A DNA stretch of 64,000 bases from Baylisascaris procyonis (GCA_037389465.1 JAZARR010000175.1:2294001-2358000), one strand, 5' to 3'; positions 1-14,300 are shown, counted from the stretch's first letter. The notes: generated by a model not told the origin, from the sequence alone. Translations and numbers: made by a program.

Positions 1-2485
1 AAACTGTATTGTGTTCGATTCGATTCGATTCGATGAAAAAAATTTTCTGAATGAGTTGATCGCCTTAAATCTATCAGCAAATATATGAACGCAAAAACAA
101 CTGGAAAGACTTCTTGAGAGGTATAAAGCAGTTGAGTGAACACCGTTGCATCGTTGATGCAAAGGTACATGTGGCCAGCGCCTTATGCACCACTTTGAAC
201 GAATTTCACTTGATTCAAGGATGAGAGGAACCAAGGAGGTAGTAAAAGAGCTTAAGTTTATTCGAGGACGGAATTAAACGACTTTTGCAATGGTGGTCGT
301 CCAACCCGATCTAGAATTAACTCATCTTCAATTGGCGATAGGTCAAGTGTGGCGCTGCTCTGCTCATGCCCTGGACTGGAGTGATTTAAACTAGACTCCT
401 AATGAGGCGCAGAGGACAATAACATTTTCAACCATTGAAAGTCTTAATTAGCCAGTATTTTTCCGCCTGATTCTATTCGCAGCCGCTTTGGAAAATTTGG
501 ATTTTTTGTGCACAAACATTTGAAACATGTGCTGATTAGTAGCGCATAAGGGTAGCGCTATTCTTTAATTTGCTCAAGGCTATTCTCTGCGTGCGTCTTT
601 ATTTAACGACGATATAGAGGCTTTTTTTCGGCACTAAATCAGAGAGATATATGATCATGCGTCAAGATTCAGTGCATAACAACTGGCCAGTCTACAAAAT
701 TGCAAAACGCAGTACTAACTTCATATATGTATAAAAATTATCGACGCAAAATTTAAAGCAAAGTGAAAATGAGTACAGAATAAGTTAGAAGCACTTGCAA
801 GAGCCGATCATAACAAAAAACAATCTGTGAAGCGTGATTTGAGCGATAGAATCTCAGGATCAGGTTTTTTTTAAACCGAGCCTTATATAAGCGAAATTCG
901 TGATAGAACACTTTGAAAAGTTGGTTCAATGGTTTCGAGTTTTTAGACTTAATTCAATGATTTCGAGTTGTTAGTTCACCGAAACAGATCATAACATTAG
1001 ATTTTGGAGTATCATCAACTAGAGTGATCATATTCTCGCTGAAATAGAATAAGTCTGACAGCATACGGATTCGCAAGTTTCCTTTTACTTTTCCGAAAAG
1101 CTAACAATCCGGAAAACGGAAAAATCCACGCACAGACTTATAATAGTTTTTACGCAGAATATAACAAGTTGTCAAGCCCGATATTTATACACTTTGATCG
1201 AAAATTACAAAGCGTTTCAGCCGAAAAAATGTTCATTGGTGCGATAAAGCTGTTTTGAAATTAAGCCTAGAGTATGCTTTTATTTTGCAACCTCATTGTG
1301 AAATGAATGAAACATATCACATCAACATTCCTTAATTCAACAACCATATACACAACAAAACTTTATCTTATCCTTCTCTAAGTTTACAATATTACTTTCT
1401 AATCTCTTTCGACTCCTCTTCGAATTTATTTATTCCTCTCTAAATTCAGTCCATTCGTCTTCAAAGTTTGTCTCATCCTCTCTGAGTGAAGCCATTTCTT
1501 ATAAACAAGCAAATAGATGAATGGTATTTAATTGTTGAACCTACCCTTCCAAGCCCACTTGCTGTGCGATCAACCATAATATGCCGAACGAAGAGCAGCA
1601 AAGTGGATGTTATAGCAGCACAAAAGATTACCTGATATTTTTTCATCTGAAATTATATGCAACGTTCAACTTACTGGCACATCGTTGCAATTACCGTTAG
1701 CAACACTCGAATATCGTTTCTCACCAATAAAGTTCAAAGATCATAGTGGCGATCAACCATATTAATATTCACGATAAAAATGAGTAATGCTCACAAAGAA
1801 AATACGAAGTTGATAGAATGGGAAAATGGTCAAATGCTCAATTTCGGATGAATTTTTCGTTCGCTAATCAAATTTGTTCAATAATTAGTGAGTTTTCGTT
1901 TATTTTCTCAACTTTCAACACTTCGAAGAATTGCTATTTAACGTTTAACATTAAAAAAATGGAAATATTGCCAAATTTTTAGTGAGAAAATTGCTTTAAA
2001 ATTTTTCAACATTATACTTCGAAAACGTCGAAAATTCGATATATGAGAGTGATTTGAAAAAAAAAAAGTCTTTATGGTATTTTCGATCAATAAAGATTGA
2101 AAACAAATAAATTCAAGCATCAAATAAAGGAAAAAAAATGAACACCAACAAAAAATTGAAAAGGCATAAAATGCTAGAACATCGAATGTAAATGATATCT
2201 ACGCATCATGAGCATACACAACTCAAAGATCAAAACCCCATTAACAACATTTGAATAAAGAGCGGTTTGTAGCATATATAATTTGAGAATATACAAATTC
2301 AAAATATAAGCCACAAGAGCGATATTCAAATCGTGATGACAGTTCAAACGGAAAAAAGCCCAATTCATACGATATGTTAGAGAGGAACTACGAATAATTT
2401 TAATACTAGAAAATCAAATGGAATTCGAACCTTACACATTTACTGGACGCAATTTTTGAATATTCTTGGCAACTATATTACGATC
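1..2485. other. No supported gene
   Basis: Short interrupted frames only. 230-420 is richer in G+C and could be a decayed repeat, but no domain was recognised. Confidence 0.5.
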
Positions 2486-2666
2486 TTAGCTTAACCGAAT
2501 CCCAAAGGTGCAATCCTTAGAGAAGGACGAGGTAAAAATAGACGGCACAGAAGGAATCTCAGTGAAAGTAAACTGAAGCTTGCTTAAAATACGCTCTGAG
2601 ATCCATTCGAAGTTATTAAATCGAGGAAGTTTTATTAGCACCGGAAATTGAACGGAAACATTAACA
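2486..2666 (-). CDS. Possible terminal exon, unknown protein
   Basis: After CATAG the frame is open for 59 codons, with VQFPVLIKLPRFNNFEWISE and LQFTFTEIPSVPSIFTSSFS, ending at TAA. It lies 190 bp downstream of the exon-like segment at 2825-2977, but the intron phases do not match. The plus strand is also open over part of it. Confidence 0.22.
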
Positions 2667-2824
2667 CTATGTAGTTGTTGATTAATTGGTTAAGTAATAG
2701 ACAAAGAAAGCGCGACAAAATTCAATCTGCAAAACCAGATCAAAATTTGCATGGGATCTATGTTTGATTTCAACAAATCTGTGACAATGAGATCATTTAT
2801 GAGAACGTTTCGATCATCAGCTAA

Positions 2825-2977
2825 TCAAACGATAGATCCACATCCGTTTATCTTACGCGATAAAAATCTATGCGATTTTTTAACGTCCAGAATCTCGCGT
2901 TCTACGTATGTTTCACGCGTCTGTGACGTTTCACGAACCTTCACTCTTCTCAGGGACTTCTCAGTAACCTCAGCTAC
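2825..2977 (-). CDS. Exon-like segment, unknown protein
   Basis: Follows a CAG acceptor (2978-2980) and reads VAEVTEKSLRRVKVRETSQT then RETYVEREILDVKKSHRFLS. It either ends at a GTAAGA donor (exon 2857-2977, 40 codons plus one base) or runs on to TGA at 2825. The charged composition suggests a coiled or cytoplasmic segment. Its codons are richer in CG than the flanks. No partner exon could be joined in phase. Confidence 0.35.
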   Translation of the reverse strand, partial: VAEVTEKSLRRVKVRETSQTRETYVEREILDVKKSHRFLSRKINGCGSIV

Positions 2978-2980
2978 CTG

Positions 2981-5900
2981 ACGACATCAGATCCAATAGA
3001 TGGACCAGCTTTCAAAGAATGGATGTGACAAGAGAAGAGTGATATCTGTTGAGTATGGAGTTGTTAGCGAGCAAACCGAAAGTACATATGATTCTTGAAT
3101 ATATTCAACACATGGCTGTTTAGATTTTCAATGTAGTCAACAGTATTTATATATGTGCAAATTTTGGCAGATAGAATGATGGTATATCGTAAGCGCATTT
3201 CGATATTGTGATCTAGGTAAGCAAATAAGCGGCTTTAATAAATTCGGAGAAAGAAGGAATAGTTTTCTAAATATTCTCTCTCTAACTCCTTACACATTTG
3301 ACCTTTGACCCGATGTAGGCCATCTATTCCTTACCGATCATCCTAAATGTCATTACTTAATTAATGTAAAAATTCTATCATATCATCATCGAATATTATA
3401 TACAAATAGCGATGTAATAATGAGAGACAACTACATTCTACAATGAAAAAAAAAAATTCTCAAAAGCGCAAAGACTAGATTCGATGCGTCATATTCAATT
3501 TAAATTTAACAATCGCTCGCAAATAATCAACAATAGAATTTTTTATTGAGTTTTTTGTCGAATTTTTTATTGAGTTTTTTTCTTTTTTCACTACAAAATG
3601 AGTTGAAAAAATTTGGACATTTTATATTTTTTAAAGATTTTATTTCAATTTTTATTATTTTTTTAAAGACTTGATTTCAATTTGTATCATAAATATGCGT
3701 TACAATAATGAATTTTACAATGGTAAAAAAAATGAAATATTTATTTATGAGTGCAATCAATGAAATTCTTTTCAGCAATCATATCATTGATATGAATTTA
3801 TACGTTAAATACATATACGTAACACCGCATGCATATGTGCAATTCAAGGAATCATCCATGAAATTTGCATATTACCTGAAAATAGTACTCTAAAAGGGTG
3901 CAAACACACGTTTACAGAAATTTCTTATGCAATACTATCCAATAAATTATTAGACAAGGTATTTTTTATTTTATATGAAAAGTAAATCATTGAGATACGA
4001 GTATATAACAAAATTGTGGATTAGCAATGAAAATGTAAAGTAAAAGATTAAACTTTGATACATATAAAGTAGAATATATTGCATAATTGTAACGCCCATA
4101 AAGCTATTCAACGTACTTTCACGCAGCAAATCAATAAATACGTTTAATATCTTATCATGAATATTATAGAGTTTTATTTAAAATAGCCATCAATATCGCT
4201 AATTTCACCTGCATATTTTCGCATAGGTGTCAGATGGAAATCGCTAGACAAAATCATTTCTAATAATATCTGTTTCACTGATGAAACAAATTAAGAAATT
4301 GCTAAGCCATCAAAGTTCAGTTACTTTCTTCCCCGAAATTGACACTGAAAAGGTTTCTTTCTTTTTCATTAAAAATTTTCGAAACTTCGAAAACTTTCAT
4401 CCATGAAAGAAAGCCTATTCAAATTGTGATTCATTCTCATAAGTGCAGAAGGATTCACATATGAAGTTTCTCTTTTCAATGAGAGAAAATCCATTGCGAT
4501 GTAGTCATATTTCATTGAAAATATGCAAATTCAACAAATTTTTATCGATCTAAGTCGCTTATAGCGGATATAATCAATATTTGCCTCTTGCCGAACGTAA
4601 TCAAGTTGCTTGAAAAAATTCAGTGCGTATACAGTTGTGTATACAGTTGGCTTCATGGATTTATTTAGACAGCTTGCATTGGTATTCATATAATTGATTT
4701 CGTAACTCTCTCAAATAAAATATTCAATTGTCAATAAAGGCACAACGAATTATTGCGTTTTATTTGGATTAAATAATTAAACAAATATTTTCCTTCGTAA
4801 AGGATCCAAATTCGATGTCATCCATATTGCATAGTCGATAGGCATGATTAAGGAGGCATTAGGCTACTTGAACTAAAGTGTTATTAGAAATTGAGTGTTA
4901 AAATATTTCTGCATTATAAAAATAAAGCAGAAAGTAATAAATGCTTATATGCTATCATGTTATGCACAACTCCTTTGATTTTCAGGATTATGATAAATGG
5001 TGATATGATACATTTGAAACAACAGAGGCCATTTAAGTGAAGACATTGAATTAGGCAAGATGTGTTGTTGGTGATGCTGATATGTTGAAACTTTTTCTAG
5101 CCTATATTGGTTCTTTTCACTGAAGAAGGATGAGTGACCACTGCAATTGCAAGGATTTTTCAGCACTTAGCCTTTGGATAGGTAATGCATTTGGTGGGAT
5201 CCTATGTTGTTTTCTTAAAGATGTTCTTTGTCAAATTCTCTAGGTTTTTCCATGCAGTTTTGAGGGAAGGAATTTTTTCGCGACTAGGGACGACGAAGAG
5301 TAAAGAATGAAACAGATGGAAGGCAGCGAGAAGATTGCAATCATCTAAAAAAAAGCTCAAAAAGTGCAGAGGTACTAGTGCAGATTCTTACAATTCCGCA
5401 ATGATATTGTTTAATCTTTCTCAAGCAGTGGTGAACATGGAGAAGGTAAAGAATGGAACTCATAATTTGGGAGGGGGCAGGATGGAATCCTGAAAATTCG
5501 CAATCCTCGAGCACATCAACAAGACGCAATAACGCCACTATTAGAGCAATTTATAATGGAAATTGGAATGCGCGAAGGAAACACGACAAAAAATGCTGAC
5601 AAAGTTTGAATAAAATACTAGAGTGTCTATTGTAAAAAATTTCAGTCAATTCTTCATTTTTTCTAGACAATTTATTCGTTGAGGCCAATCGAAATAACAG
5701 ACCTAACGACGAGAGTGGCTTTGCTATGCATCGATAGCACAAAAGTTCTTCATATTGTCATAAATAGGTGGCTAGCCTGCAGTAGAAGCTTTGATATGCT
5801 TTTTATGCCGGTGGAGAGGGGGGAGGATCGGAAGAACTTGAGGGTGACAACTCAAGAAATAAAGCAAACCTTTTCTTCATACTTTTAGAGGAAGTTGTTT

Positions 5901-7350
5901 CAACAATCGAGTCAAAAAAGCATCTTTTATAAAAAAAAAAAATTCATTGAACTAGTAGTAAAAAAAAATCCCCTTCACGATGGAGTGCGATATAATTGGA
6001 GATAATTAAGTACTAAATGAAGCAGGAAAACCATACTGAATGAACTGATACGATATGTTCTTTTGTGATTCCACTTATCAAATCAGCCGATTCCATTAAT
6101 TGCCAATAAATACTAAAATATTAGAATAAAATATACAAAACACTCTTAATTTGATCGCCCGTATAGTATATGTGCTATAAAAATCTTTGTTGTTGTTTTT
6201 TTTTTTGAATATTAACGTCATAAAAAATACAAATGAAGGAATGATAAATTATAATTGAAAAAAAAATCCACATAATTCAGCAGAAAATTTTTATTACAAC
6301 AAAATAAATGCAAGCAAAGATGCTTAAAAACGCATCGAACAAAGAAATATTGTGATTCTTCTTCAATATTGATTCATTTGGTCAATATTCTCTACACTAT
6401 AGTGAGATTCCACAACATCTTCGTTGTCATGGTCACTCACATATTTGTGAATAAAACATCCACCTAGCCACATAGTTTGAAGCTTTATGTCGGATGCGAT
6501 GGGAACCATTCGATTGATGCAAAATGAATTTTCTTTGCACCTGTTTTGTTTGCATATTTGATTTACAAACGGATATGCACAACATATTCAGATACACATA
6601 CATACATACACAAAATCTATAAGTAAGCTTGTGCACATGTGAGTGCACATTCTCTTCCAGTGGACTGAAGTTATGAAAGTGTTTTATACACGATCGCAAT
6701 TTTATTTCTCACGTCTAATTACGATACTATTCAAGAGCTTAGTGGGCAACAATTTTCTCTTATGTAATATAATTATCGACCTTTTTGATGATCGAGTAAT
6801 AAGAACAAAATAAAAAATCTAAAAAAATCATTGGAAGCACATAGTGGTGAGAGAAATATGAAGTATATAATGATATGGGATAAAGTAAATAGAGAGATGA
6901 AATGGATGAAAAACGAGAGCTGCGATAAATAAACGCTAGATGAGAAAAAAAATGGACGAAAAAATGCAAAATAAACAAAGAGGGAGAGATGTAACGCTAG
7001 AAAATTTGTGTGTTGATATGAATGATGGAATTTTTTATGTTCTTTTCGTTGAAAGCGAAACTCATCTCGATGATTAAACAAAGAAAATCAAAAAAACATA
7101 TTATTTATTAGATTTTATAAAGTACAAATATCTCATTTTGATTGATTTGTTGAGTAAACTATATAAAAAATGTGCATAAGATGCTTGCAACGTTAATTCG
7201 AAAATAGAAGAATGCTTCTCGAAAAAATTAACTTTTATGACCATACATTCATTTTCAGACTTCTCGAAAATCAATGCCCTAATACAACGTTATCTTTTCG
7301 AATTGATCGATCGTTATTGTCAAAATGCGACGCATTGATGACATTTCTAT
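2981..7350. other. Non-coding or unresolved
   Basis: AT-rich with poly-A/T tracts. Short frames at 4960-5166 (minus) and 5679-5888 (plus) have mixed composition but no splice context or family I recognise. Confidence 0.5.
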
Positions 7351-7572
7351 GTGAATTTATCACTGTTTAAGATGAAAATGCGTCATAAAGTTTCAAGAAT
7401 GGATCATAAAGAGCAATTTTATAGTGAGAATAATCGTTTCGATATAGAATCATCGAATAGCATATTTGAACGGAGCGTATATTATTGGCGAAAAAATATT
7501 CAACATTACGAGATGTTGTTCTTAGATGAGCAAAACATTCCTGAAAAGCATTTCTCAGGAATGTTTAAATAG
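7351..7572 (+). CDS. Hypothetical 73-aa charged frame
   Basis: ATG to TAG frame containing RMDHKEQFYSENNRFDIESS and HYEMLFLDEQNIPEKHF. Rich in E, K, N and Y, with no hydrophobic segment. Its stop lies at the start of three direct copies of TTTAAATAG (7563-7590). Alone in a gene-poor stretch; not recognised. Confidence 0.2.
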   Translation: MNLSLFKMKMRHKVSRMDHKEQFYSENNRFDIESSNSIFERSVYYWRKNIQHYEMLFLDEQNIPEKHFSGMFK

Positions 7573-7590
7573 TTTAAATAGTTTAAATAG

Positions 7591-9500
7591 TTTCAGGAAT
7601 GTTCAAATAGGAGAGTTTAAAAAAAATTAATGAATTTATGGAAATTTAAATGTTGCAAATAGTGCATTGAATTATGTTCATTAAATTGCAAACAAATTCA
7701 ACTTCGATGATATTTCAGAAGTAAATGAAACTGATTTCTTATGTCTCGTAGTAAGAGTTTGAATTGCGATATCGTCCATCCCCCTCCCGTTCCCTCCCAA
7801 TTCCCCCATAAGATCTCTAATTACTATTATTGATTTGACGAGAAGTTGTGTGTTGACAATTTTCGTAAAGATCGCTCTCGATTGCAGTAGAAAAGCGTTT
7901 TTTTTTTAAGAAAGACTTGTTCAAATGCATTAAAGTTGATAAACGTTTATGAAATCTCAATAAATCTTTGTAACGCATATTTTATTTCACTCATTAGCAA
8001 AATGTCCTCGAAAAAAGTATTTAAAAACAACAATTGTATTTTGTATGACATTTATTATTGCCAAATAGAATCTCTTTATAGTAAATAATAAAATTAATTG
8101 AATAATTTCAAAAACTACTTTATTTTATATTTACGCGATTGCTTTTTTTTCATATATTTATATTTTAATTATTATGCACATTTATAAATGTTAGCCGAAT
8201 ATCGATTTATTGAATTCTATTTAATTTGTCTGCTATGAAATATGAAATTCATTGAAAATTTCTATAAAATTACTCCTGATAGTATTCCATGCCTTTTTCG
8301 TTCATAGAAACTCCCTCAAGTACTCGCAATTGCCAATAAATATGCAAAATTTTGAATTGAAATTCAATATGCAAATTTATTTCATTCACGTTTTAAATTT
8401 ACTTTCACAATTTATACTGCAATTCTAAACGACGGCATATTAACGATAGAATTCAATGATTGTATTTCTTGTATACGATAAGCGATGTGATTTATTATAA
8501 TTGTCACTTCCGATTTTTTCTGGAACACCACCTGAGCACACAACACATTATTGGAATAACAAGAGCCAGAAGCCTATAGGTAAAGTGCAAATGCCCGAGG
8601 CTATAAAAGATCAAGGTTATTCGCCATCTCGATAGATGTGGATGATCCATGCATAGTATATTCAGATTAACTATGATGCCTTCATCCCCAAATACGGTCT
8701 ATGGACTATCTGTCCATTGGGTGATGAAGAGAAGCGTAACATTGTTGAACTCTCTTATAATAAACTTCTTAAGCGCATCCTTTTTCGGCGCATTGATTTC
8801 ATCGTATACGAAAATTGATATCATCACATTCAGATGTGAAACTTTTTAAGCAATAACCAAAAGCCTACAGGTAAAATGCAAATGGTTTAAAGTTTATTTG
8901 CCTTCTTGTTGGTTGAGGATATTCCATGCATAAAATGTTAATAATGACGGAAGAAATTTTTGATGAGTTCATTGATCGACTAAAGTCGATCAAAAAAAAA
9001 ATGCAAAAATTTTTGCGAATGTATAGAAAGAGGAAGAAATTTGTAGCAATAAGCTTATGAGCAGGTGGAACGAAAAGTTTTTTTTTTTTTTTTTAAATAA
9101 TTCACATAAAACAAACCGGTTCGTCGATGATACTTGCGAAACTATAGAAACCACGTAGAAACTTTGCAATTCTACGTTGATTATCAATCATCATCTCACT
9201 AACAAGTTGCAAGTGCTAAAGTTTATTTTATATGCATTAAAAATTCCAGATGTACAATTAAGTTCGCCAATAGAACTCTCAGGATCAATAAAATCAAACA
9301 CCAGCGATAAGCATTCATATCACGAGAAAATTTTCACCTTCAGGCAATGACCTATAGCAATGTCACTTCAACGTACCGTCAATGGTGATGCGTAAATTGA
9401 GATTTTCTCGTATAAAAAAATTATACCATTCATAATCTGCATTTGTAAATCTGTAATACACATCATGCTAAGTTAAGTTTCATCGCATGAATGCATCGGT
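7591..9500. other. Non-coding; diverged direct repeat
   Basis: Two diverged copies of about 90 bp, at about 8560-8660 and 8850-8940, share AGCCTA, GGTAAA, TGCAAATG and CCATGCATA. Otherwise nothing supported. Confidence 0.4.
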
Positions 9501-9767
9501 CTATCTGTCCGTCGGGTAGCAGTTTATACAATCAGTTAGGTCGATGCTAAGGCTACAGTACTTAGTAGATACAATTTGCGTCATACGATACCCCCTGAGG
9601 TAATATTCATCCGCTTCAAAAGCACCCAGAAGATTTAAATATGCACAATTTCCATACTTGCAAAAGATTTTGCGCTCAATGGAGTCGTATTTTACAACAG
9701 CTCCATTGAAATGAGTGGGACAATATGTCACCAGCAAGAGCGGTATGAACTTCAGGAAAGCCCTCAT
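9501..9767 (-). CDS. Hypothetical small secreted cysteine protein (88 aa)
   Basis: The start MRAFLKFIPLLLVTYCPTHF is a good signal peptide. The mature part has KIFCKYGNCAYL and YCSLSIDLTDCINCYP: five cysteines after the signal and one within it. A single uninterrupted frame ends at TAG. It lies about 1.4 kb beyond the RRP5 poly(A) signal on the same strand. A neighbouring minus frame just upstream (9825-10121) carries a second hydrophobic start. Family not recognised. It could also be one exon of a longer gene. Confidence 0.35.
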   Translation of the reverse strand: MRAFLKFIPLLLVTYCPTHFNGAVVKYDSIERKIFCKYGNCAYLNLLGAFEADEYYLRGYRMTQIVSTKYCSLSIDLTDCINCYPTDR

Positions 9768-9824
9768 CGAACCAGTCGGTACCAAAAATGATCCACAAAT
9801 ACTAAACTATTCTCAACAATATAG

Positions 9825-10121
9825 TCAATAAACTATTCCAGATTGATCAGAATCAAGCTTTCTCATAAATTTGGCCAAAGAAATTGTCCCAAGATGCACT
9901 ACAATCAGTAGCAAAATATATGTAAACATTTTGAAGGCATTCGCATAACTATAGCCAAACCTATAAACTCGTTTTATGATATATGCTATACCTCTTTTTT
10001 TTGGCACGAATCTAACTTCGTTGATTTTCTTAAGTGAATATTGGCCAGCAAAAAAAAAGACACACAAATAGGCGTATATCAGGCGATCGGAACATAAAAT
10101 GTTCGGCAAATTGAAATTCAT
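9825..10121 (-). CDS. Hypothetical 98-aa frame with two hydrophobic segments
   Basis: Contains RLIYAYLCVFFFAG and MFTYILLLIVVHLGTISLAK. The inner methionine would start a signal-peptide-like sequence of 35 residues. It stands directly before the putative secreted protein at 9501-9767. The AT-rich codons make chance openness possible. Confidence 0.2.
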   Translation of the reverse strand: MNFNLPNILCSDRLIYAYLCVFFFAGQYSLKKINEVRFVPKKRGIAYIIKRVYRFGYSYANAFKMFTYILLLIVVHLGTISLAKFMRKLDSDQSGIVY

Positions 10122-11161
10122 GAAAACATATAAAAATGAAGCGTTTTCATATTTGTGCGAGCATTCTCAATTATAATATGGAAATATTTATTGAGGGCAT
10201 TATTCAACAACAATTTAGATTGTATCGATCGTCCAAGTGGGAATGCTCTGATCGATTCAAAAGCGTACATCACTTCAATTCCCTTTATAAATAATTCAGA
10301 TTATATTCTTCTTTTTTTTTTTTTTTATTGTGCGATTCAAATGTAATGCTAATAAAATGACATATATTTTGCAAGCAATAAGATTTAATAAAAATTCATA
10401 AAATAAGAAAATAAACAACAAACACAACGAGGGAAAATTTCACAATTTCCAGATCGTAGTAATAAATTTTCTTAGAAAATTTTTTTCCGCAATGAAAAAA
10501 TTTCAAAAAAAGTATTAAAAAATTTTCAACTTTTTCAATGAGGCAAACAACTCTTCATTTAGCTTATAAAACTGAATAACTATACGAGATGATTGATAAA
10601 ATATAATACGAAAAGCGAATGCATTATCTACGTAAAATAAAAAATTATTTGTCGGATGCAACAATTGCTAACAAATTCAGCGCCTGGAAATTGAACATTT
10701 TCCTCCCCCCCCTTCTTCCTCTCCCCCTCAGAAAAATAAATATCTCATCGCAGATGCATTTAAAATTGAACATTTAAGGCGGATAAAATTAAAAATTCTA
10801 AAATCTCGAATATTCACCAACTTTATTTTGCCCTATTTGCTATCGTTTCTGAAATCATCAAAAGCGATTAAAATTTCAATTTACATTGAATATGAATGAA
10901 TTTATGAAATCTATAAAAAATGATAACAATAATAATAACAACAACAATAATAAAAATGATAGCAATTAAAAACAATTGCTATACGACAAGAAAAATCAAT
11001 TCTTCATTCAAACATATCAAAAACAATAGAATTTTCGGATGTGTAAATACGAGACAAAAGAAGCTACAGAATTCTACAACTTGACTGCGCCTTTCTCGGC
11101 GATCCTCTCTCTCTCTCTCAAAAAACTTGAATATTTGAGTGTTCGATTGGAATGAAACCGG
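10122..11161. other. Gap before the RRP5 3' end
   Basis: AT-rich, with poly-T (10311-10326), a C-rich tract (about 10704-10728) and imperfect AAT/AAC repeats (10926-10960). No gene seen. Confidence 0.6.
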
Positions 11162-11167
11162 TTTATT
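11162..11167 (-). promoter_or_regulatory. Candidate polyadenylation signal of RRP5
   Basis: An AATAAA hexamer on the minus strand (tttatt on plus) lies about 160 nt beyond the RRP5 stop codon. It is the first such hexamer downstream. The sequence is AT-rich, so chance occurrence is possible. Confidence 0.45.
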
Positions 11168-11324
11168 CCCGACAATAATGCCTAATTATTTAATTAGACT
11201 TATAAATCGAATTAAAAAAAAAAGTTTTCAACAAAAATAATATAACGAATGATGAGCAACAAATGAATGTAATAGTAATAACAACTAGAAAATAAAAAAA
11301 ATTAAACCATATACAACGCATGTT

Positions 11325-14300
11325 TTATAGATCCATCTTTTCAGTGATCTCTTCAATATAGTGCACAGCACGCTCTTTCACCTGCAAGAAAAATTATTAA
11401 AGTATCTTTAAAAAAATACACTTTGACAATCCAACAACGAGATTCACTCAACATATACGGTCGGACACAGATATATAGCGCATAGATAAATTTATGTGCA
11501 GAAAAAAAACTACAAAATTGAATGAATGAAAACATACTAATTTTTGTTGTTCCTTGCTGCCATGTTTCTGTTCCATATGAAGCCATTTTTTGAAGAATGT
11601 GCGCATATTATGTGTGCCGAGATTGATCGACGTCACACGTTCAAATACTTGCCTAGAAATCATTCTTCATGGGCCAACAACAAGTCAACAAATAAATATA
11701 AATATAAACACATAAGCATATAAATATAAATATATAAATCATCGTCGAAATATATAAAATATAAAACATACCTTGCTTCATTAATCTTATTGTTTTTGAT
11801 AAGCATATCGATATACACGGACCATACATCCGCTTTGCGAGGATATGCACTAAGAATGCTCTCAAAGAGGGTTTTGCCTTGTTCACTATCTCCAAATTTG
11901 TATTCCATCTGCGCAAATCGATTGATCACCATCACATCTGCATAAATATAATCTTAAAATCGCTGTTTCTAACCAATCACTGAACAATATGCTAAATTAA
12001 CTATCATCAATGTCGAAATTCATATAGTAAATCCTTCGTAAATATGCCAACTATAGCAGCATTGCATTGAAGCATTTTTAATATTTTTGGCAAAGGGAAA
12101 AGAGTTTAGAAGAGAAGAAAGCGATTTTCACATTGCGTAATATGGAAGAGAAGGGGCATTATTATCTCCCTCTTCAACAATTCAAAATCAACCAATATTT
12201 TGGCAATGCATTTTCTAAAATTGCTTCATCAGCAACCTTAATTGAATGCTGAGTGTCGATATTAACCATAATTTGTTGTTCATCACTTTGCAATGCCGTT
12301 GTGTATTTTTCATGCCGCAATACTGCGATAAGTTTTTTTAGGGATTCTATGTTTTCAAGTTTATAAGCAATAAATTTTAGGTTTATTAAAAAGCGACTGT
12401 AATAACGAGGTTTACAGATAGCCTTTTATGGGACATAGGCAATACTGCTAAAAACTGCTCTAAAGAGAAACGATTTTTATATGTTTACAAATATTAAAAT
12501 GATATTTGGACTCGTCTGCTTGCGAAAAACCCCCTCGGCAATTTTTGGCATTTTTATATAACCATGAAACCAATGCAAAATATCGAAAAAGAAAAACAAA
12601 GTCGATGAGAGTACGCTAATACCGGAAATGACCATCTCTTTTCTCTCAAAGCATGTTGATCGAGTCTGCATCGACAACCTCGACATAGAAGTCCGACTAA
12701 CTTAGCCCAAATTCACTAACTTACAACTTAAGATTTAATATCACCTAGTTCACTTTCGATGTGAATTATTCCTTTATGGCCATAATAATTCAAAGATGGA
12801 CATTTGAAGGCATAATAAAGGTAAAGGTTGAGATATTCACAAAAAAAATTTACGATGTTTTTGGGGAAGCGATTTAGTTGCTCTCTTTAGCAACTCTCTA
12901 GCCTTATCGAAACGTTTCGTTTGCATAAGATGTTGCCCATAGATAAACCAAACATCGAGATCCTCTTGTCGGAATTTCTTCAACATTTCTTCTAACAGCG
13001 TATCCGCTTCCTGAAAAAAAAAACATTTTCAAATATTGCAAATAATTAGATTTTAACAAATTGGGCAACTGAGAAGAATCAACTAATCTCACAGCCTTAT
13101 TTACGATTTACAAGAACCATTATTTTACGAAATATATTTACGTGGAACACTACACAAACCTCCCCACCCCCACCACCCTCCTCCCCTGAAACTGACTACA
13201 GACATGGCTGAGACTAGCGCCTTTAAGATCATAGGACCATTTCAATTGTGAGAAATGGCCTTTTCATTTGCAATATAAGAGTATATCAGGAAATTCTCAT
13301 AGATTTTCTATCCATAAGAAAGGAACTTCTATGCATAAAATATACGTAGAAGGATTATTCAAATAGTAATAAGCAAATGAAAGTAATAATCAATAAACAC
13401 TTATACGATTGTGATTTATTATTTCAATGTTTAATAGCTCTTAAAAGGGAACATGTGAGGATGAAAAGAAACACGGAAATATAGATATTCCAAAAAATTA
13501 CCTCGATTTTGTGGGCATTCTGATAGATTCGTACCATTTGTTTATACATTTTAAGTGCATCACAATTGCTGATTGCTCTTTCAAAAATCGTTCGCAATGA
13601 TTCGGCGGTACCAAACGATAATTCCAAATTAAGATATGCGATCCAAATATTAAAAATCTCATCCTCTTCCCTGAAATTTATATTCACTTAGCAGACGATT
13701 CATACAACTATAAAGTCCATCAGAGTAAAATCAATGAATGACAAGCAATTGCTAATATAATTCAAGCAATAGCCTATAAAAACAAATCTCAATTTGCATC
13801 TTCAATTGCGCCAATCTTCACAATTTTGCTAGTGACTATCATAACCTTAATAATAAAAAATATTTTTAATTTCACATATTAAAGTTGGCAAGTTCCTGTA
13901 GTAGAATTGCAACAATTCTCTTTTTATATCAGTAGAGCCTTCAAAATTCGATTCGTTCCAAGAAAAATAATAGAAAAAAACCGGAATAATAAGACAGCGA
14001 GAAATCTCATCGGAAAAAACCAACCGGAAATTGATGACATTCAATGCTCTCTCAGCGATTGCTCTTGCTTTATCAACATCCTTCTCACTCACAAAGAACG
14101 ATATATAACTGCAATTATGATGACGTCACTTTATATGGATTAAAAGCATTGTTTTATTTATAAAATTAACCGAGAAAATAGGTAGAACAGTGAAAAAAAA
14201 TTAACTTAAAGAGCTAATATCTGTCTGAGTTTCCGGCAACCCAACTCAACATCTTATGCTTAGTTTTAGATTATAAAAGTCAATACAAGTTACACGCTCT

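Noticed and set aside
120..420. Mariner/Tc1-like transposase relic
   Set aside because: A GGTCGTCCAACCCGAT stretch vaguely recalls the GRP region of Tc1 transposases, but no frame of useful length or DDE motif supports it.
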